Of a stretch of 64,000 bases of DNA, positions 1 to 8,790 are shown one piece after another; position 1 is the first letter of the stretch, and the number at the start of each line of letters is the position of its first letter. Under the pieces are notes generated by a model, which was not told where the DNA came from, ran no database searches, and worked only from the letters and a program-made list of their open reading frames with translations. Position numbers and translations under genes: made by a program. The DNA comes from Duganella callida (GTDB lineage: Bacteria; Pseudomonadota; Gammaproteobacteria; Burkholderiales; Burkholderiaceae_D): positions 1 through 64,000 of the forward strand of contig NZ_SPVG01000185.1 of assembly GCF_004614165.1 (NCBI RefSeq), read 5' to 3'.

Positions 1-2
1 TG

Positions 3-599
3 CCGGCGCTGGCGGCCGCGCTGCCGTGGGTGGCGCTGGTGCGCGAGCGCGCCGCGCGCCTGCGCAAGCTGGAGGAGCAACTGCCCGAGACCGCCGACTT
101 CCTCGGCCGCGCACTGCGCGCCGGCCATTCCTTCGCCAACGTGATGCAGATGGTGGGCGACGAGATGCCCGAGCCGATCGCCGGCGAATTCAAGTTCGCC
201 TACGAAGAGGTCAACTACGGCGTGCCGATGAACGAGGCGCTGCACAACCTGGCGCTGCGCGTGCCGCTGACCGACCTGCGCTACCTGGTGATCGCGGTGC
301 TGATACAGCGCGAGTCGGGCGGCAATCTGGCCGAGGTGTTCGGCAATATCAGCCGCCTGATCCGCGCGCGACTGAAGCTGCTGGCGCAGGTGCGGGTGAT
401 GTCGGCGGAAGGCCGCATGTCGGCTTGGGTGCTGGGACTGCTGCCGCTGGGCGTGATGGCCTTGCTGACGCTGTTGAACGCGCCCTACGTGCGGGTGTTG
501 TGGACGGATCCCATCGGCGTGCACCTGCTGTGGTATGCGGGCGCCATCGCCATGGTCGGCGTGCTGTGGATGCGCAGGCTGATACGCATCCGCGTCTGA
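3..599 (+). CDS. tadB: Tad pilus inner-membrane protein TadB (5' end outside window)
   Basis: This is the C-terminal part of a type II secretion F-domain protein. TadB and TadC form the inner-membrane platform of the Tad apparatus that assembles Flp pili. The reading frame is open back to the window edge, so the start lies upstream. The visible part contains the F domain: a helical stretch with LPETADFLGRALRAGHSF, then the conserved QRESGGNLAEVF segment, then two hydrophobic segments near the C-terminus (LGLLPLGVMALLTLL and LLWYAGAIAMVGVLW). It is followed after 12 bases by a second F-domain protein, the usual tadB-tadC order. The family assignment is firm; the exact name rests on that order. 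Confidence 0.85.
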   Translation, partial: PALAAALPWVALVRERAARLRKLEEQLPETADFLGRALRAGHSFANVMQMVGDEMPEPIAGEFKFAYEEVNYGVPMNEALHNLALRVPLTDLRYLVIAVLIQRESGGNLAEVFGNISRLIRARLKLLAQVRVMSAEGRMSAWVLGLLPLGVMALLTLLNAPYVRVLWTDPIGVHLLWYAGAIAMVGVLWMRRLIRIRV

Positions 600-611
600 A
601 CGGAGATGGTC

Positions 612-1526
612 ATGAATGGCGGGCAGATCGCGTTTCTGGCGGTGGTGTTCCTGGTGGCGGCGGGTATCGCCGTCGTGGTGGTGTGCCTGTTCGCGCCGGT
701 GGCGGTGCGCGAACGGCTGAACGAGGTGGTCGATGCGGTGGACGCGCCGGCCGAGCCGCTGGCCGGCGGCTGGGTGGAGAAGGTGGCGCAGGCGGCCCAG
801 CCGTTCTCGCGTCTGTCGCTGCCGGAGGAGGGATGGGAGCGCTCGCCGCTGCGCACACGCTTCATGAACGCCGGCTGGCGCAGCGCCTCGGCGCCGTCGC
901 TGTACTTCGCGGCCAAGACGCTGCTGGCGCTGGGATTGCCGGCGCTGCTAACGCTGTCCGGTGCGTTTACGCTGACCGGCTTCATGTACCTGTTGCTGTT
1001 GTCGGCCGCGGGCGGCTATTACCTGCCCAACATGGTGCTGTCGCATAAGGCCACGGCGCGCTGCCGCGAAATCTTCGAAACCTTCCCCGATGCGCTGGAC
1101 CTGCTGACCGTATGCGTGGAGGCGGGGCTGAGCCTGGAGCGCGCACTGGCCAAGGTGGCCGGCGAGATTCACATCAAGAGCGTGGCGCTGGCGCAGGAAC
1201 TGCAGCTGGTGCTGATGGAGATGCGCGCCGGCTTCACCAAGGAACGCGCCTTGCGTAACCTGGCGCTGCGCAGCGGCGTGGAAGATGTCGACACGCTGGT
1301 GGCGATGCTGATCCAGTCGGAGCGCTTCGGCACCAGCATGGGCGAATCGCTGCGCGTGCACTCGGATAATCTGCGCAGCAAGCGCAGCGTGCTGGCGGAG
1401 GAGGCGGCGGCCAAGATCGCGCTCAAGCTGTTGTTCCCGCTGATCTTCTGCATCTTCCCGACGCTGATGCTGGTGCTGGTCGGTCCGGCCGGCATCCAGA
1501 TCTACCGCATGATGGCCAGCCATTAG
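612..1526 (+). CDS. tadC: Tad pilus inner-membrane protein TadC
   Basis: Second F-domain platform protein of the Tad machinery, about 304 residues and complete. A hydrophobic N-terminal segment and an internal pair of membrane segments precede the F domain, which carries FPDALDLLTVCVEAGLSL and later LIQSERFGTSMGESLRVH. A C-terminal membrane anchor with LLFPLIFCIFPTLMLVLV follows. Two in-frame ATG codons lie close together; the second is chosen because GGAG stands six bases before it, while the first directly abuts that GGAG. It lies between tadB and a lipoprotein gene in what looks like one transcript. Confidence 0.87.
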   Translation: MNGGQIAFLAVVFLVAAGIAVVVVCLFAPVAVRERLNEVVDAVDAPAEPLAGGWVEKVAQAAQPFSRLSLPEEGWERSPLRTRFMNAGWRSASAPSLYFAAKTLLALGLPALLTLSGAFTLTGFMYLLLLSAAGGYYLPNMVLSHKATARCREIFETFPDALDLLTVCVEAGLSLERALAKVAGEIHIKSVALAQELQLVLMEMRAGFTKERALRNLALRSGVEDVDTLVAMLIQSERFGTSMGESLRVHSDNLRSKRSVLAEEAAAKIALKLLFPLIFCIFPTLMLVLVGPAGIQIYRMMASH

Positions 1527-1535
1527 GAGGTGACG

Positions 1536-2168
1536 ATGAACAAACCGCTGGCCGCATGCGCCGGCATGCTGCTGATGGCGTGCAGCGGCATGCCGGTGGA
1601 GCCGGACCTGATTACCCCGCTGGAGCAGGCGTGCCTGCGTGATCCGCTCAATCCGTCGCGATGGGAGCAGCTGGCGGCGGCGCTGGCGGTGGACGGCCAA
1701 CGCGAGCGTGCCGCCACCATGTACCTGCAGGCCGCATCGCTGCGTACCCACGACATCCGGCAGGATTACGCAATCCTGAAACAGGCGCGCGACGACGCCG
1801 TGGCGGATATGCCGCGCACGCTGGTGCGCCAGGTCGGACCGGCGCTGGTGGAAGTGAGCCGCAGCGTCGCCGCGCAACCGGTGACTGCCGCCAACGCGTT
1901 ACGGCTCGAAATCGCCAACGGCAACGGCGTGCGCGGCGCGGCCGCACGGCTGGCGCGGTCGCTGCAGGTCGACGGCGTGCGCACGGTGCGGCTGTCCAAC
2001 CTGCGTCCCTTCGATGTGCCGCTCAGCCGCATCGAATATCAGCGTGACCGGAAGGATGCGGCGCAGACGCTGGCGCGCCGTCTCAACATGCCGCTGCATC
2101 CCTTGCGCAGCGGCGCGTATGCCGACATGCGCATCGTGCTGGGACATGATGTCCGCTACCTCAAATAA
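1536..2168 (+). CDS. lipoprotein with LytR-C-like domain, Tad-locus associated
   Basis: About 210 residues. The N-terminus has a short hydrophobic signal ending in a lipobox-like LLMACSG, so it is probably lipidated at the cysteine. The middle (residues about 25-75) looks like one helical TPR-type repeat (RDPLNPSRWEQLAAAL). The C-terminal half resembles the LytR_C domain: LRLEIANGNGVRGAAARLA, then a strand region ending DMRIVLGHD. The start follows AGGAGG by five bases; an upstream GTG lies inside that Shine-Dalgarno and is rejected. It ends the tad transcript and probably has an envelope role in pilus assembly, like the TadD-type lipoproteins, but this is inferred from position. Confidence 0.7.
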   Translation: MNKPLAACAGMLLMACSGMPVEPDLITPLEQACLRDPLNPSRWEQLAAALAVDGQRERAATMYLQAASLRTHDIRQDYAILKQARDDAVADMPRTLVRQVGPALVEVSRSVAAQPVTAANALRLEIANGNGVRGAAARLARSLQVDGVRTVRLSNLRPFDVPLSRIEYQRDRKDAAQTLARRLNMPLHPLRSGAYADMRIVLGHDVRYLK

Positions 2169-2206
2169 AAAAACCGTCCGAAAGGAGGGGGCTCCTTCGG
2201 GACGGT
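2163..2206 (-). terminator. Rho-independent terminator between convergent genes
   Basis: An imperfect inverted repeat of about 15 bases (ACCGTCC-GAAAGGAG against CTCCTTCGGGACGGT) lies between the tad lipoprotein and the convergent DUF2807 gene. Read on the minus strand, the stem is followed by a run of seven T. On the plus strand only A residues follow, so it serves best as the terminator of the minus-strand gene. Confidence 0.75.
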
Positions 2207-2258
2207 AAAAACACACCCATGTGTTTCCGGTGCCCGGCCCCGCAGGCCGGCGCATTCC

Positions 2259-3026
2259 TTACTGCCAGCTGACGCTGCCCATGCCGCGCGCGCTGGCGTT
2301 ACGATTGGCCGGGTTGCCGTACACCTTGGCCGAACCCATGCCCGTTAATTTGAGATTGGCGCTGGTCTTCGCATACAGCGAGGCGCTGCCCAGGCCCGTC
2401 ATGTTGACGTCGATGATGTCGGCGCGCAGCTGCTGCGCATCGAGGCTGCCGACGCCGCCCAGCGTGGCGTGCAACTGCCTGGTCTGGCCGCTCATTTCGA
2501 TCTTGCCGGCGCCGCTCAGATGCAGGTCGACGTTGTCGCTGTTGCCGCCGTTGACGGTGACGCCGCCGACGCCGCCCAGGCGCACGTCGAAATTGCGGTA
2601 CTGCGCATCGACCTTGGCCGAGCCCGCGCCGTCCAGCGACAGGCGCAGGTTGTCGCCTTTGAATCCGCTGACTTCACTCGCGCCCACGCCGCCGGAGGTC
2701 AGCTGGCGCAGATTGGGCAGCGTCAGTTCGGCGCGCAGTTCGCGGTTGTTGCCGAAGTTGATGCTGTTGAATTTCCTGGTGCCGATGTGCAGCGTCTCGC
2801 CATTCTGTTCGACGATCACTTTCTGCAGCATTTCCGGCTCGCCGTAAATGGTCAGCGCCGGCGCGGCGCCTTGCTTCACCTTCAGGCTGATCACGCCATC
2901 GAGTTCGATGTTGACGGTGCGCGCATCGACGCTGCGGCTCTCGCTGGTGATCTCCGCGGCCGGCGCTGCGTGTGCGCCGCTGCTCAATACCGCTGCCAGC
3001 ATCATGGCCTTGATCGTGTTCTTCAT
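2259..3026 (-). CDS. exported head GIN/DUF2807 domain protein
   Basis: About 255 residues with a clear signal peptide (KNTIKAMMLAAVLSSGAHA). The mature part is a repetitive beta-rich sequence with recurring GSAKV, GGVGGVTVN, SGAGKIEM, GVGSLDA and GLGSASLYA units. This pattern is typical of DUF2807 (head GIN domain, sometimes labelled putative auto-transporter adhesin). Function is not established for the family; a periplasmic or surface beta-helix is likely. The start is at MKNT because GGAG stands six bases upstream; a farther ATG has no ribosome site. A small exported protein gene lies just upstream on the same strand. Confidence 0.8.
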   Translation of the reverse strand: MKNTIKAMMLAAVLSSGAHAAPAAEITSESRSVDARTVNIELDGVISLKVKQGAAPALTIYGEPEMLQKVIVEQNGETLHIGTRKFNSINFGNNRELRAELTLPNLRQLTSGGVGASEVSGFKGDNLRLSLDGAGSAKVDAQYRNFDVRLGGVGGVTVNGGNSDNVDLHLSGAGKIEMSGQTRQLHATLGGVGSLDAQQLRADIIDVNMTGLGSASLYAKTSANLKLTGMGSAKVYGNPANRNASARGMGSVSWQ

Positions 3027-3055
3027 CGTGCGCTCCATCGTCATCGGTCGGGTGA

Positions 3056-3250
3056 TTACAGTGCGGCTTTTTCAGCGGCGGTCAGGCGCTTGGCGACCAC
3101 CGTCACGGTGGGCAGCGGCTGTGCTTCCGCTTTCACTGCGACCACTGGCGCGGTGCGCGCCGCCGGCACGGCCGCGGTGGCGAAAGAGGTGGCGCTGGCG
3201 ACCACGATGGCGGCGACGAAGATGGCTTCCATGTTTTTTGCGATGTTCAT
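3056..3250 (-). CDS. small exported protein of unknown function
   Basis: A 64-residue protein starting with a hydrophobic signal-like stretch (MEAIFVAAIVVASATSFATA), then an Ala/Val/Pro-rich tail ending LPTVTVVAKRLTAAEKAAL. The start is well supported by AAGGAG eight bases upstream. It lies about 30 bases before the DUF2807 gene on the same strand, so the two may be cotranscribed. I recognise no domain. The strong ribosome site and signal peptide argue that it is real. Confidence 0.6.
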   Translation of the reverse strand: MNIAKNMEAIFVAAIVVASATSFATAAVPAARTAPVVAVKAEAQPLPTVTVVAKRLTAAEKAAL

Positions 3251-3363
3251 TTTGAGCTCCTTGTGGGTGGTTAGTTCGTTGCGTTGAGTGAACTATAGAC
3301 AAGGCCCATACGTCCATCCACCGGGATGTGACGAACTGCAAAAAACGGGGGGCAGAATGCGTT

Positions 3364-4266
3364 TTAGCGGTGTAAAGCCGCGCCGCACAACAGGTGTTCG
3401 TTGGCGGCGTAGACCTGCGACAGCCAGGCGGAGACGGTTTTAAAGCGCGCGATGGTGCCGGCGTCGCGATGGCTGAGCAGCCAGATATCGCGCTGCACTT
3501 CGACCGTGGCGCCGATGCGCACCAGGCCTTCCTGCTGGCCCATGATGCAGGGCAGGAGCGCCATGCCGACGCCGGCGCGGCAGGCGCGCACCATGGTGCT
3601 CAGGCTGTTCACCTTCAGCACGCGGCGCGGCTGCGGCTCCATCGCCGCCAGCCACTGCATCTCGCCGGTGCCGGCCAGGCTGTCGTCGTAGGCGATCCAC
3701 GGTTGCGTGCCCCAGCAGCCGCGCGGCACGTCGGCGTACCGCTGGTGGCCGTAGACGGCGAAGCCCATGTCGCCCAGCTTGCGCATCACCAGCGCGGCGT
3801 CCTCGCTGGGTTTGCCCAGGCGCAGGGCGAAGTCGGCTTCGCGGCGGGTGAAGGACAGATTCTGGTTTTCCGCCTGCAGCGTCAGTTGCAGTTGCGGGTG
3901 CTGGGCGTGCAGGGCGGGCACGTGGTCCAGCAGCCAGTAGTCGAACAGGAAATCGATGGACGTGATGTTGACCGCACCGGCCACCGCGCCCGCCTCCTGC
4001 GAAGATGCCTGCAGCATGCTTTGCACATTGCCGTAGACCGCCTCGCCATGTTCGACGAAGACCTGGCCGGCGTCGGTCAGCTGGTAGCCGGTGTTATCGC
4101 GGATGAACAGGCGCAGTTGCAGCGCCTTTTCGGCGGCGGCGATGCGGCGGCTGATGGTGGAGGCGTCCACACCCAGCTGGCGGCCGGTGGCGCTCATGCT
4201 GCCGCTGCGGGCCAGCGCCAGGATCAGGGGAATATCGTTCCAGTCGAATTCGGTGCTAGATGGCAT
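3364..4266 (-). CDS. LysR-family transcriptional regulator
   Basis: 300 residues, standard LysR length. Residues about 8-65 form the winged helix-turn-helix (LILALARSGSMSATGRQLG, then DASTISRRIAAAEKALQLRLF). The rest is the periplasmic-binding-like effector domain. The start MPSSTEF is chosen because it places the HTH at the usual distance; upstream codons run into sequence antisense to the next gene. It is divergent from the first of two alpha/beta hydrolase genes, so it probably controls that gene, as is usual for LysR proteins. The effector is unknown. Confidence 0.88.
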   Translation of the reverse strand: MPSSTEFDWNDIPLILALARSGSMSATGRQLGVDASTISRRIAAAEKALQLRLFIRDNTGYQLTDAGQVFVEHGEAVYGNVQSMLQASSQEAGAVAGAVNITSIDFLFDYWLLDHVPALHAQHPQLQLTLQAENQNLSFTRREADFALRLGKPSEDAALVMRKLGDMGFAVYGHQRYADVPRGCWGTQPWIAYDDSLAGTGEMQWLAAMEPQPRRVLKVNSLSTMVRACRAGVGMALLPCIMGQQEGLVRIGATVEVQRDIWLLSHRDAGTIARFKTVSAWLSQVYAANEHLLCGAALHR

Positions 4267-4282
4267 GGGGGGTCTGCATTTG

Positions 4283-4299
4283 TGCAAAGTGACCTTGCA
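4283..4299. promoter_or_regulatory. candidate LysR operator between divergent genes
   Basis: TGCAA, seven bases, TTGCA: a short perfect inverted repeat 17-33 bases upstream of the LysR start codon, in the 151-bp divergent intergenic region. Its position suits LysR autoregulation and control of the hydrolase gene. The motif is short, so this is a weak call. Confidence 0.3.
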
Positions 4300-4417
4300 G
4301 TGTTGTCTGTTCCGCAAATCATGCGCCGGGCCTAAGATGCATTCCATCGCAGCTGCAGACAGCAACGACTGTAGCACACCACTGAATATCCATACATAGA
4401 CTAAAAGGAAGAACATC

Positions 4418-5395
4418 ATGAACAACGTCGATCTGAGCCGCCGCAATGCCCTGTTCAACAGCGTCGGCGCCGCTGCCGCCGCCGTCGCACTGCCGCTGGC
4501 CGCGCTGGGCGCTTCGGAAGCGCAGGCTGCGCCAGTCAACGCCAAGGGCGCGGTCGGCAAGACCGCCAGCACCATCACCACCCGCGACGGTGTCGAGATC
4601 TATTACAAGGACTGGGGCCCACGCAACGGCCAACCGATCATTTTGAGCCACGGCTGGCCGCTGAGTTCGGACAGCTGGGAGTCGGCCGCCTTCTTCCTGG
4701 CCAATAACGGCTTCCGTGTGATTACCCATGACCGCCGCGGCCATGGCCGTTCCAGCCACCCCTGGGAAGGCAACGACATGGACCACTACGCCGACGACCT
4801 GGCGCAGCTGATCGAAGCGCTGGACCTGAAAAACATCATCCTGGCCGGCTTCTCGACCGGCGGCGGTGAAGTGGCGCGCTATGTCGGCCGCTACGGCACC
4901 AAGCGCATTGCCAAACTGGGCCTGATCTCGGCCGTGCCGCCGCTGATGCTGAAAACCGACACCAACCCGGACGGCCTGCCGCTCGAGGTGTTTGACGGCA
5001 TCCGCGCCGGCCAGGTCAAGGACCGCGGCCAGCTGTACCTGGACATCGCCTCCGGCCCGTTCTACAACTACAATCGTCCCGGCGCCAAGCCGTCGCAGGG
5101 TGTGATCCAGGCGTGGTATGCGCAGGGCATGCAGGGTGGCTTCAAGAACACCTATGATTCGATCAAGGCGTTCTCGGAAACCGACTTCCGCGAAGACCTG
5201 AAAAAGTTCGACAAGCCGACCCTGGTAATCCACGGCGACGACGACCAGGTCGTGCCGATCAAGGCCGCCGGCATCGCCTCGGCCAAGATTGTCAAAGGAT
5301 CGAAACTGATCGTCTATCCGGGTGCGCCGCATGGCTTGACCGAAACGCACAAGGACAAGTTCCACGCCGACTTCCTGGCCTTCGCCAAAGCATAA
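4418..5395 (+). CDS. Tat-exported alpha/beta hydrolase, copy 1 (chloroperoxidase/arylesterase-like)
   Basis: 325 residues. The N-terminus has a twin-arginine-like signal ([17 protein letters not shown]), so export in folded form is likely. The hydrolase domain begins near residue 50 ([16 protein letters not shown]). It shows the oxyanion [11 protein letters not shown], the [13 protein letters not shown] motif, the nucleophile elbow GFSTGGGE (serine nucleophile), the acid in [11 protein letters not shown] and the histidine in APHGLTETH. These are the marks of non-heme chloroperoxidase/arylesterase-type hydrolases. The substrate is unknown. The final 837 bp is almost identical to the next gene. 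The divergent LysR gene is the likely regulator. Confidence 0.88.
   Translation: MNNVDLSRRNALFNSVGAAAAAVALPLAALGASEAQAAPVNAKGAVGKTASTITTRDGVEIYYKDWGPRNGQPIILSHGWPLSSDSWESAAFFLANNGFRVITHDRRGHGRSSHPWEGNDMDHYADDLAQLIEALDLKNIILAGFSTGGGEVARYVGRYGTKRIAKLGLISAVPPLMLKTDTNPDGLPLEVFDGIRAGQVKDRGQLYLDIASGPFYNYNRPGAKPSQGVIQAWYAQGMQGGFKNTYDSIKAFSETDFREDLKKFDKPTLVIHGDDDQVVPIKAAGIASAKIVKGSKLIVYPGAPHGLTETHKDKFHADFLAFAKA
4559..5395 (+). repeat. tandem duplication, unit 1 (837 bp)
   Basis: This segment matches 5692-6528 at a constant offset of 1133 bases up to and including the stop codon, with about 14 differences counted by eye (roughly 98 percent identical). The upstream signal-peptide regions differ much more, so homogenisation is confined to the catalytic domain. 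Confidence 0.9.
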
Positions 5396-5532
5396 GCAGA
5401 AATATTTTTAAAAATTGCTTGCTATTGAATAGCGAGCGATATATATTGAGTACATGGCCGCACGAAATACGGCCGAGCAAGATCAAAATACATAGTTTGC
5501 TACTAAATCGTTACCTATTAATGGAGTTTATC

Positions 5533-6528
5533 ATGAGCAAAGATATCCAAGACCAAGCTATCAACGCCTCCCGCCGCAGCGCACTGTTCAGTGGCGCCGG
5601 CGCCGCAGCGGCCGCCGTGGCGGTTCCACTGGCCGCGCTGGCCGGCGGCAGCGCCGAAGCCGCGCCAGTGGCCGGCAAAGGTCCGGTAACGAAGACCGCC
5701 AGCACCATCACCACCCGCGATGGTGTCGAGATCTATTACAAGGACTGGGGCCCACGCAACGGCCAACCGATCATTTTGAGCCACGGCTGGCCGCTGAGTT
5801 CGGACAGCTGGGAGTCGGCCGCCTTCTTCCTGGCCAATAACGGCTTCCGTGTGATTACCCATGACCGCCGCGGCCATGGCCGTTCCAGCCAGCCTTGGGA
5901 AGGCAACGACATGGACCACTACGCCGACGACCTGGCGCAGCTGATCGAAGCGCTGGACCTGAAAAACATCATCCTGGCCGGCTTCTCGACCGGCGGCGGT
6001 GAAGTGGCGCGCTATGTCGGCCGCTACGGCACCAAGCGCATTGCCAAGCTGGGCCTGATCTCGGCCGTGCCGCCGCTGATGCTGAAAACCGCCGACAATC
6101 CGGACGGCCTGCCGCTCGAGGTGTTTGACGGCATCCGCGCCGGCCAGGTCAAGGACCGCGGCCAGCTGTACCTGGACATCGCCTCCGGCCCGTTCTACAA
6201 CTACAATCGTCCCGGCGCCAAGCCGTCGCAGGGTGTGATCCAGGCGTGGTATGCGCAGGGCATGCAGGGTGGCTTCAAGAACACCTATGATTCGATCAAG
6301 GCGTTCTCGGAAACCGACTTCCGCGACGACCTGAAAAAGTTCGACAAGCCGACCCTGGTGATCCACGGCGACGACGACCAGGTCGTGCCGATCAAGGCCG
6401 CCGGCATCGCCTCGGCCAAGATCGTCAAAGGATCGAAACTGATCGTCTATCCGGGTGCGCCGCATGGCTTGACCGAAACCCACAAGGACAAGTTCCACGC
6501 CGACTTCCTGGCTTTCGCCAAAGCCTAA
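5533..6528 (+). CDS. Tat-exported alpha/beta hydrolase, copy 2
   Basis: 331 residues and a paralogue of the preceding gene. The catalytic part differs at only a few residues (for example HPW becomes QPW, and TDTNPDG becomes TADNPDG); all triad motifs are kept. The N-terminal region is distinct, but again has a twin-arginine-type signal ([19 protein letters not shown]). The start MSKDIQ has GGAG six bases upstream; a longer frame begins in an AT-rich spacer without a ribosome site. The 137-bp spacer between the copies is AT-rich and could hold a separate promoter. The stop overlaps the stop of the convergent next gene. Confidence 0.87.
   Translation: MSKDIQDQAINASRRSALFSGAGAAAAAVAVPLAALAGGSAEAAPVAGKGPVTKTASTITTRDGVEIYYKDWGPRNGQPIILSHGWPLSSDSWESAAFFLANNGFRVITHDRRGHGRSSQPWEGNDMDHYADDLAQLIEALDLKNIILAGFSTGGGEVARYVGRYGTKRIAKLGLISAVPPLMLKTADNPDGLPLEVFDGIRAGQVKDRGQLYLDIASGPFYNYNRPGAKPSQGVIQAWYAQGMQGGFKNTYDSIKAFSETDFRDDLKKFDKPTLVIHGDDDQVVPIKAAGIASAKIVKGSKLIVYPGAPHGLTETHKDKFHADFLAFAKA
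5692..6528 (+). repeat. tandem duplication, unit 2 (837 bp)
   Basis: Second copy of the catalytic-domain segment described at 4559-5395. Most of the differences are silent; the small cluster around 6090-6110 is the largest change. Confidence 0.9.
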
Positions 6529-7409
6529 CCGAGGCGGGTACGGAAAAAATCGATGGTGCGCTGCCAGGCCAGCTTGGCAGCCGCAGCATCGTAGCGCGGC
6601 GTGGTATCGTTGTTGAAGCCGTGCTCGACGCCGGGGTAGACGTGGTATTCGTACTTCACCCCGGCTTCTTTCAGCGCCTTTTCGTAGGCTGGCCAACCGG
6701 CGCGGATACGCTCATCGTTGCCGGCATCCTGGATCAGCAGCTGTGCCTTGATGCGCGCCACCTCTTCCGCCTTGGGCTGGGCGCCGTAGAACGGCACGGC
6801 CGCCAGCAGATCCGGCAGCTGCGTTGCCAGATAGTTGGCGATGCCGCCGCCATAGCAGAATCCCACCACCCCCAGCTTGCCATTGCCTTCCGGCTGCTGC
6901 TTCAGCCATTGCGCGGCGGCGATGAAATCGGCGCGGGTCTTGGTCTGATCGAGTTTGCCGAACAGCGCGCGGGCCTGGTCTTCATCGCCGGGATAACCGC
7001 CCAGCGGATACAGTGCGTCCGGCGCGAAGGCGATGAAGCCGTCCAGCGCGAGGCGGCGCGCGATGTCTTCGATATGCGGATTCAGGCCGCGGTTCTCGTG
7101 CACCACCAGCACCAGCGGCAACTTGCCCCTGGCCTCGGCTGGCGACACCATGTACCCGCGCACCTTGCCATAGCCTTGCGGCGAAGGCAGTTCGACATGG
7201 CGGGCGTGCAGACGTTTGTCCTCCGGCGCCACCAGCGGCGCGGCAAAGGTCGGACTCAGCGCGCTGAGCAGGCCGGCCGCCGTGGCGCCGCCCACCGCGT
7301 AGCGCGTGGCCGACGTCAGGAATTCGCGCCGGCTGATGCCGCCGTGGACATATTGGTCGAACAACCTCAGGACTTCCGGATCAAAATCGGCAGCGGTCTT
7401 GCGGGTCAT
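6525..7409 (-). CDS. dienelactone hydrolase family protein with Tat-like signal
   Basis: 294 residues. After about 35 residues comes a twin-arginine-like motif ([16 protein letters not shown]), so it may be exported. The hydrolase part has [17 protein letters not shown], the nucleophile elbow GFCYGGG with cysteine as nucleophile (typical of dienelactone hydrolases), and a C-terminal [11 protein letters not shown] with the histidine. The family cleaves lactones or esters; the substrate here is unknown. It is convergent with the second alpha/beta hydrolase, the two stop codons sharing four bases. The start has GGAG seven bases upstream. With its neighbours it makes a cluster of three exported hydrolases. 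Confidence 0.87.
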   Translation of the reverse strand: MTRKTAADFDPEVLRLFDQYVHGGISRREFLTSATRYAVGGATAAGLLSALSPTFAAPLVAPEDKRLHARHVELPSPQGYGKVRGYMVSPAEARGKLPLVLVVHENRGLNPHIEDIARRLALDGFIAFAPDALYPLGGYPGDEDQARALFGKLDQTKTRADFIAAAQWLKQQPEGNGKLGVVGFCYGGGIANYLATQLPDLLAAVPFYGAQPKAEEVARIKAQLLIQDAGNDERIRAGWPAYEKALKEAGVKYEYHVYPGVEHGFNNDTTPRYDAAAAKLAWQRTIDFFRTRLG

Positions 7410-7473
7410 GGCGGGACTCCGTGGCGAATAAAGACTTGTCAAGTTTAGCCGATGAAACGCTATACTCGGAGGC

Positions 7474-8265
7474 ATGAAGTATTGGAGCGGGCCATTATTA
7501 TTCATCTGCGCGGCGGCTGCGCATGCGGCCACGTCCTGCACGCCCGTGCGCATCGGCTACTCCGACCGCGAGCGGGTGCCGTACTACATGGGCAACGGCG
7601 GCGAAGCGCCGGAAAAGCCGGGCGTGCTGGTGGAACTGTTCCGCGACGCTTTCCGCTCGGTGGGTTGCCAGGTAGTGCTGGTGCGCCTGCCGGTGGCGCG
7701 CGTGCGCCTGGCGCTGAGCAGCGGCGCGGTCGACGTCGCTCCGGCCGACACCCCGGCCGATGAACGCGCCGGCTATGTGATCGCCACGCTGGCCGGCGGC
7801 CAGGCCGACCTGCGCCGCGCGCTAAAAACCACGTCATATGTGTTCGTCCGCAGCGACGACAAGCTGCCGCCCGAAACCGACCCCGCCGAATACTTCAGGA
7901 CCCACACGCTGGCGGCCAACCAAGGCACGCTGCTGGCGTCGCAGCTGAAGTCGATGGGGCTGCAAGTGGACGACGGCAGCTTCAGCTCATGGAACAACCT
8001 GGACAAGGTGCGCCTGAAGCGCGCGGATGGCTTCACGCTGGCGCTGCTGACGCCATCGGCGCTCGATCCGTATGTGACCGAGCGCTACGGCAAACTGCTG
8101 ACGCGGATGGAGAAACCGGTGCGCACTTCCTACATGTGGCTGGGTGCGAACAGCGACTATTACCGCCGCAACCGCGTACAGGTCGAGGCGGTTTGGAACT
8201 GGCTGGGGACCCATGGCATGCAGGAGGTGGATGCGCTCACGCGCCGGTACGCGCCCGGGCCTTAA
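7474..8265 (+). CDS. periplasmic solute-binding protein, amino-acid type
   Basis: 263 residues with a signal peptide (YWSGPLLFICAAAAHA) and the fold pattern of small SBP_bac_3-type binding proteins: PVRIGYSDRERVPYYMG near the N-terminus, GVLVELFRDAFRSVGC, then VDVAPADTP. No permease or ATPase gene is adjacent, so it may be a lone sensor or binding protein rather than part of a complete transporter. It is followed at once by a strong hairpin terminator, so it forms a single-gene transcript. Confidence 0.75.
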   Translation: MKYWSGPLLFICAAAAHAATSCTPVRIGYSDRERVPYYMGNGGEAPEKPGVLVELFRDAFRSVGCQVVLVRLPVARVRLALSSGAVDVAPADTPADERAGYVIATLAGGQADLRRALKTTSYVFVRSDDKLPPETDPAEYFRTHTLAANQGTLLASQLKSMGLQVDDGSFSSWNNLDKVRLKRADGFTLALLTPSALDPYVTERYGKLLTRMEKPVRTSYMWLGANSDYYRRNRVQVEAVWNWLGTHGMQEVDALTRRYAPGP

Positions 8266-8287
8266 TTCGAGGCACCGAGGTCAAACA

Positions 8288-8315
8288 AAAAGCCCAGCCA
8301 AAGGGCTGGGCTTTT
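8288..8315. terminator. strong bidirectional terminator
   Basis: Perfect 12-bp stem (AAAAGCCCAGCC against GGCTGGGCTTTT) with a 4-base loop, 22 bases after the binding-protein stop codon. Both strands end in four T. It lies five bases from the island boundary repeat, so it probably belongs to the ancestral chromosome. Confidence 0.85.
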
Positions 8316-8320
8316 GCGCT

Positions 8321-8342
8321 TGGTGCCGACTGCCGGAATCAA
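8321..8342 (+). repeat. island left attachment site (tRNA-Thr 3' remnant)
   Basis: TGGTGCCGACTGCCGGAATC and the next two bases match 18 of 22 bases of the tRNA 3' end at 23910. Read on the minus strand it is an acceptor arm ending in CCA with AGTCGGC, which could pair (one G-T wobble) with the 5' acceptor of the present tRNA. This fits the displaced original 3' end left by integration. Confidence 0.7.
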
Positions 8343-8420
8343 GAACGCAAAGAATGCAAGGGCTTAGACCCGGAATTGGCAAATTTTTGCCAGTGGCAGA
8401 CTGGCTCATCCAGGTGCATT

Positions 8421-8443
8421 CCCCGGTTTAACCGGACTCTTAC
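8421..8443 (-). repeat. possible IS66-family terminal repeat
   Basis: Read on the minus strand this begins GTAAGAGTCCGGTTAAACCG, which resembles the GTAAG start of IS66-family ends. No matching transposase lies on the interior side within the remaining 120 bases before the island edge, so it would be a deletion relic. It also contains the palindrome CCGGTTTAACCGG. Confidence 0.35.
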
Positions 8444-8588
8444 CTGGCGCCCCCATCCTGCGCGTTCAGCGAAAGATGCGGTAGGGCCGCTCACTCAGGC
8501 GGTCGTATTGATGATGTTGCCGACCGTGCCGGCAGTAATTTTCGGCGGTTCGACAGCGGCGACCTTGCTGCGGAGATATTGGGGGCGA

Positions 8589-8780
8589 TTGAATTACCTG
8601 TTCGCCGGTTCGGCGCGTGGCTGCCACGCGGCGGCGACGACGTACTCGTTGATTGGCACGGCCAAGCTGAACGGAATCAATTCCTACCTGTGGCTCAAGG
8701 ACGTGCTGGCCCGGCTACCATCGCATCCGATCAACCAGGTCGCCGAGTTGCTGCCGCTGGCGACCTACCAATGGGCGTGA
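8589..8780 (+). pseudogene. IS66 transposase (TnpC), C-terminal fragment
   Basis: The last 60 or so codons of an IS66 transposase. LFAGSARGCHAAATTYSLI, GTAKLNGINSYLWLKDVL and HPINQVAELLP correspond to the conserved end of the family (usually LFAGSERGG, ETAKLNGL, DVLARI, ELLPW). No catalytic residues remain, and the upstream frame turns into unrelated sequence, so the gene is dead. The fragment marks an old insertion at the island edge. Confidence 0.75.
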
Positions 8781-8790
8781 CGCGTTAGAA

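Noticed and set aside
26-1048. Long open frame overlapping tadB and tadC in another frame
   Set aside because: Arg/Gly/Ala-rich composition of a GC-rich shadow frame; tadB and tadC explain both regions.
4319-5365. Long minus-strand open frame opposite the first hydrolase
   Set aside because: Repeats opposite the second copy as expected for an antisense shadow; no signal, domain or ribosome site.
7989-8780. Open frame running from the binding protein through the terminator into the IS66 fragment
   Set aside because: It crosses a strong terminator and the island boundary; only its last 60 or so codons resemble a real protein.
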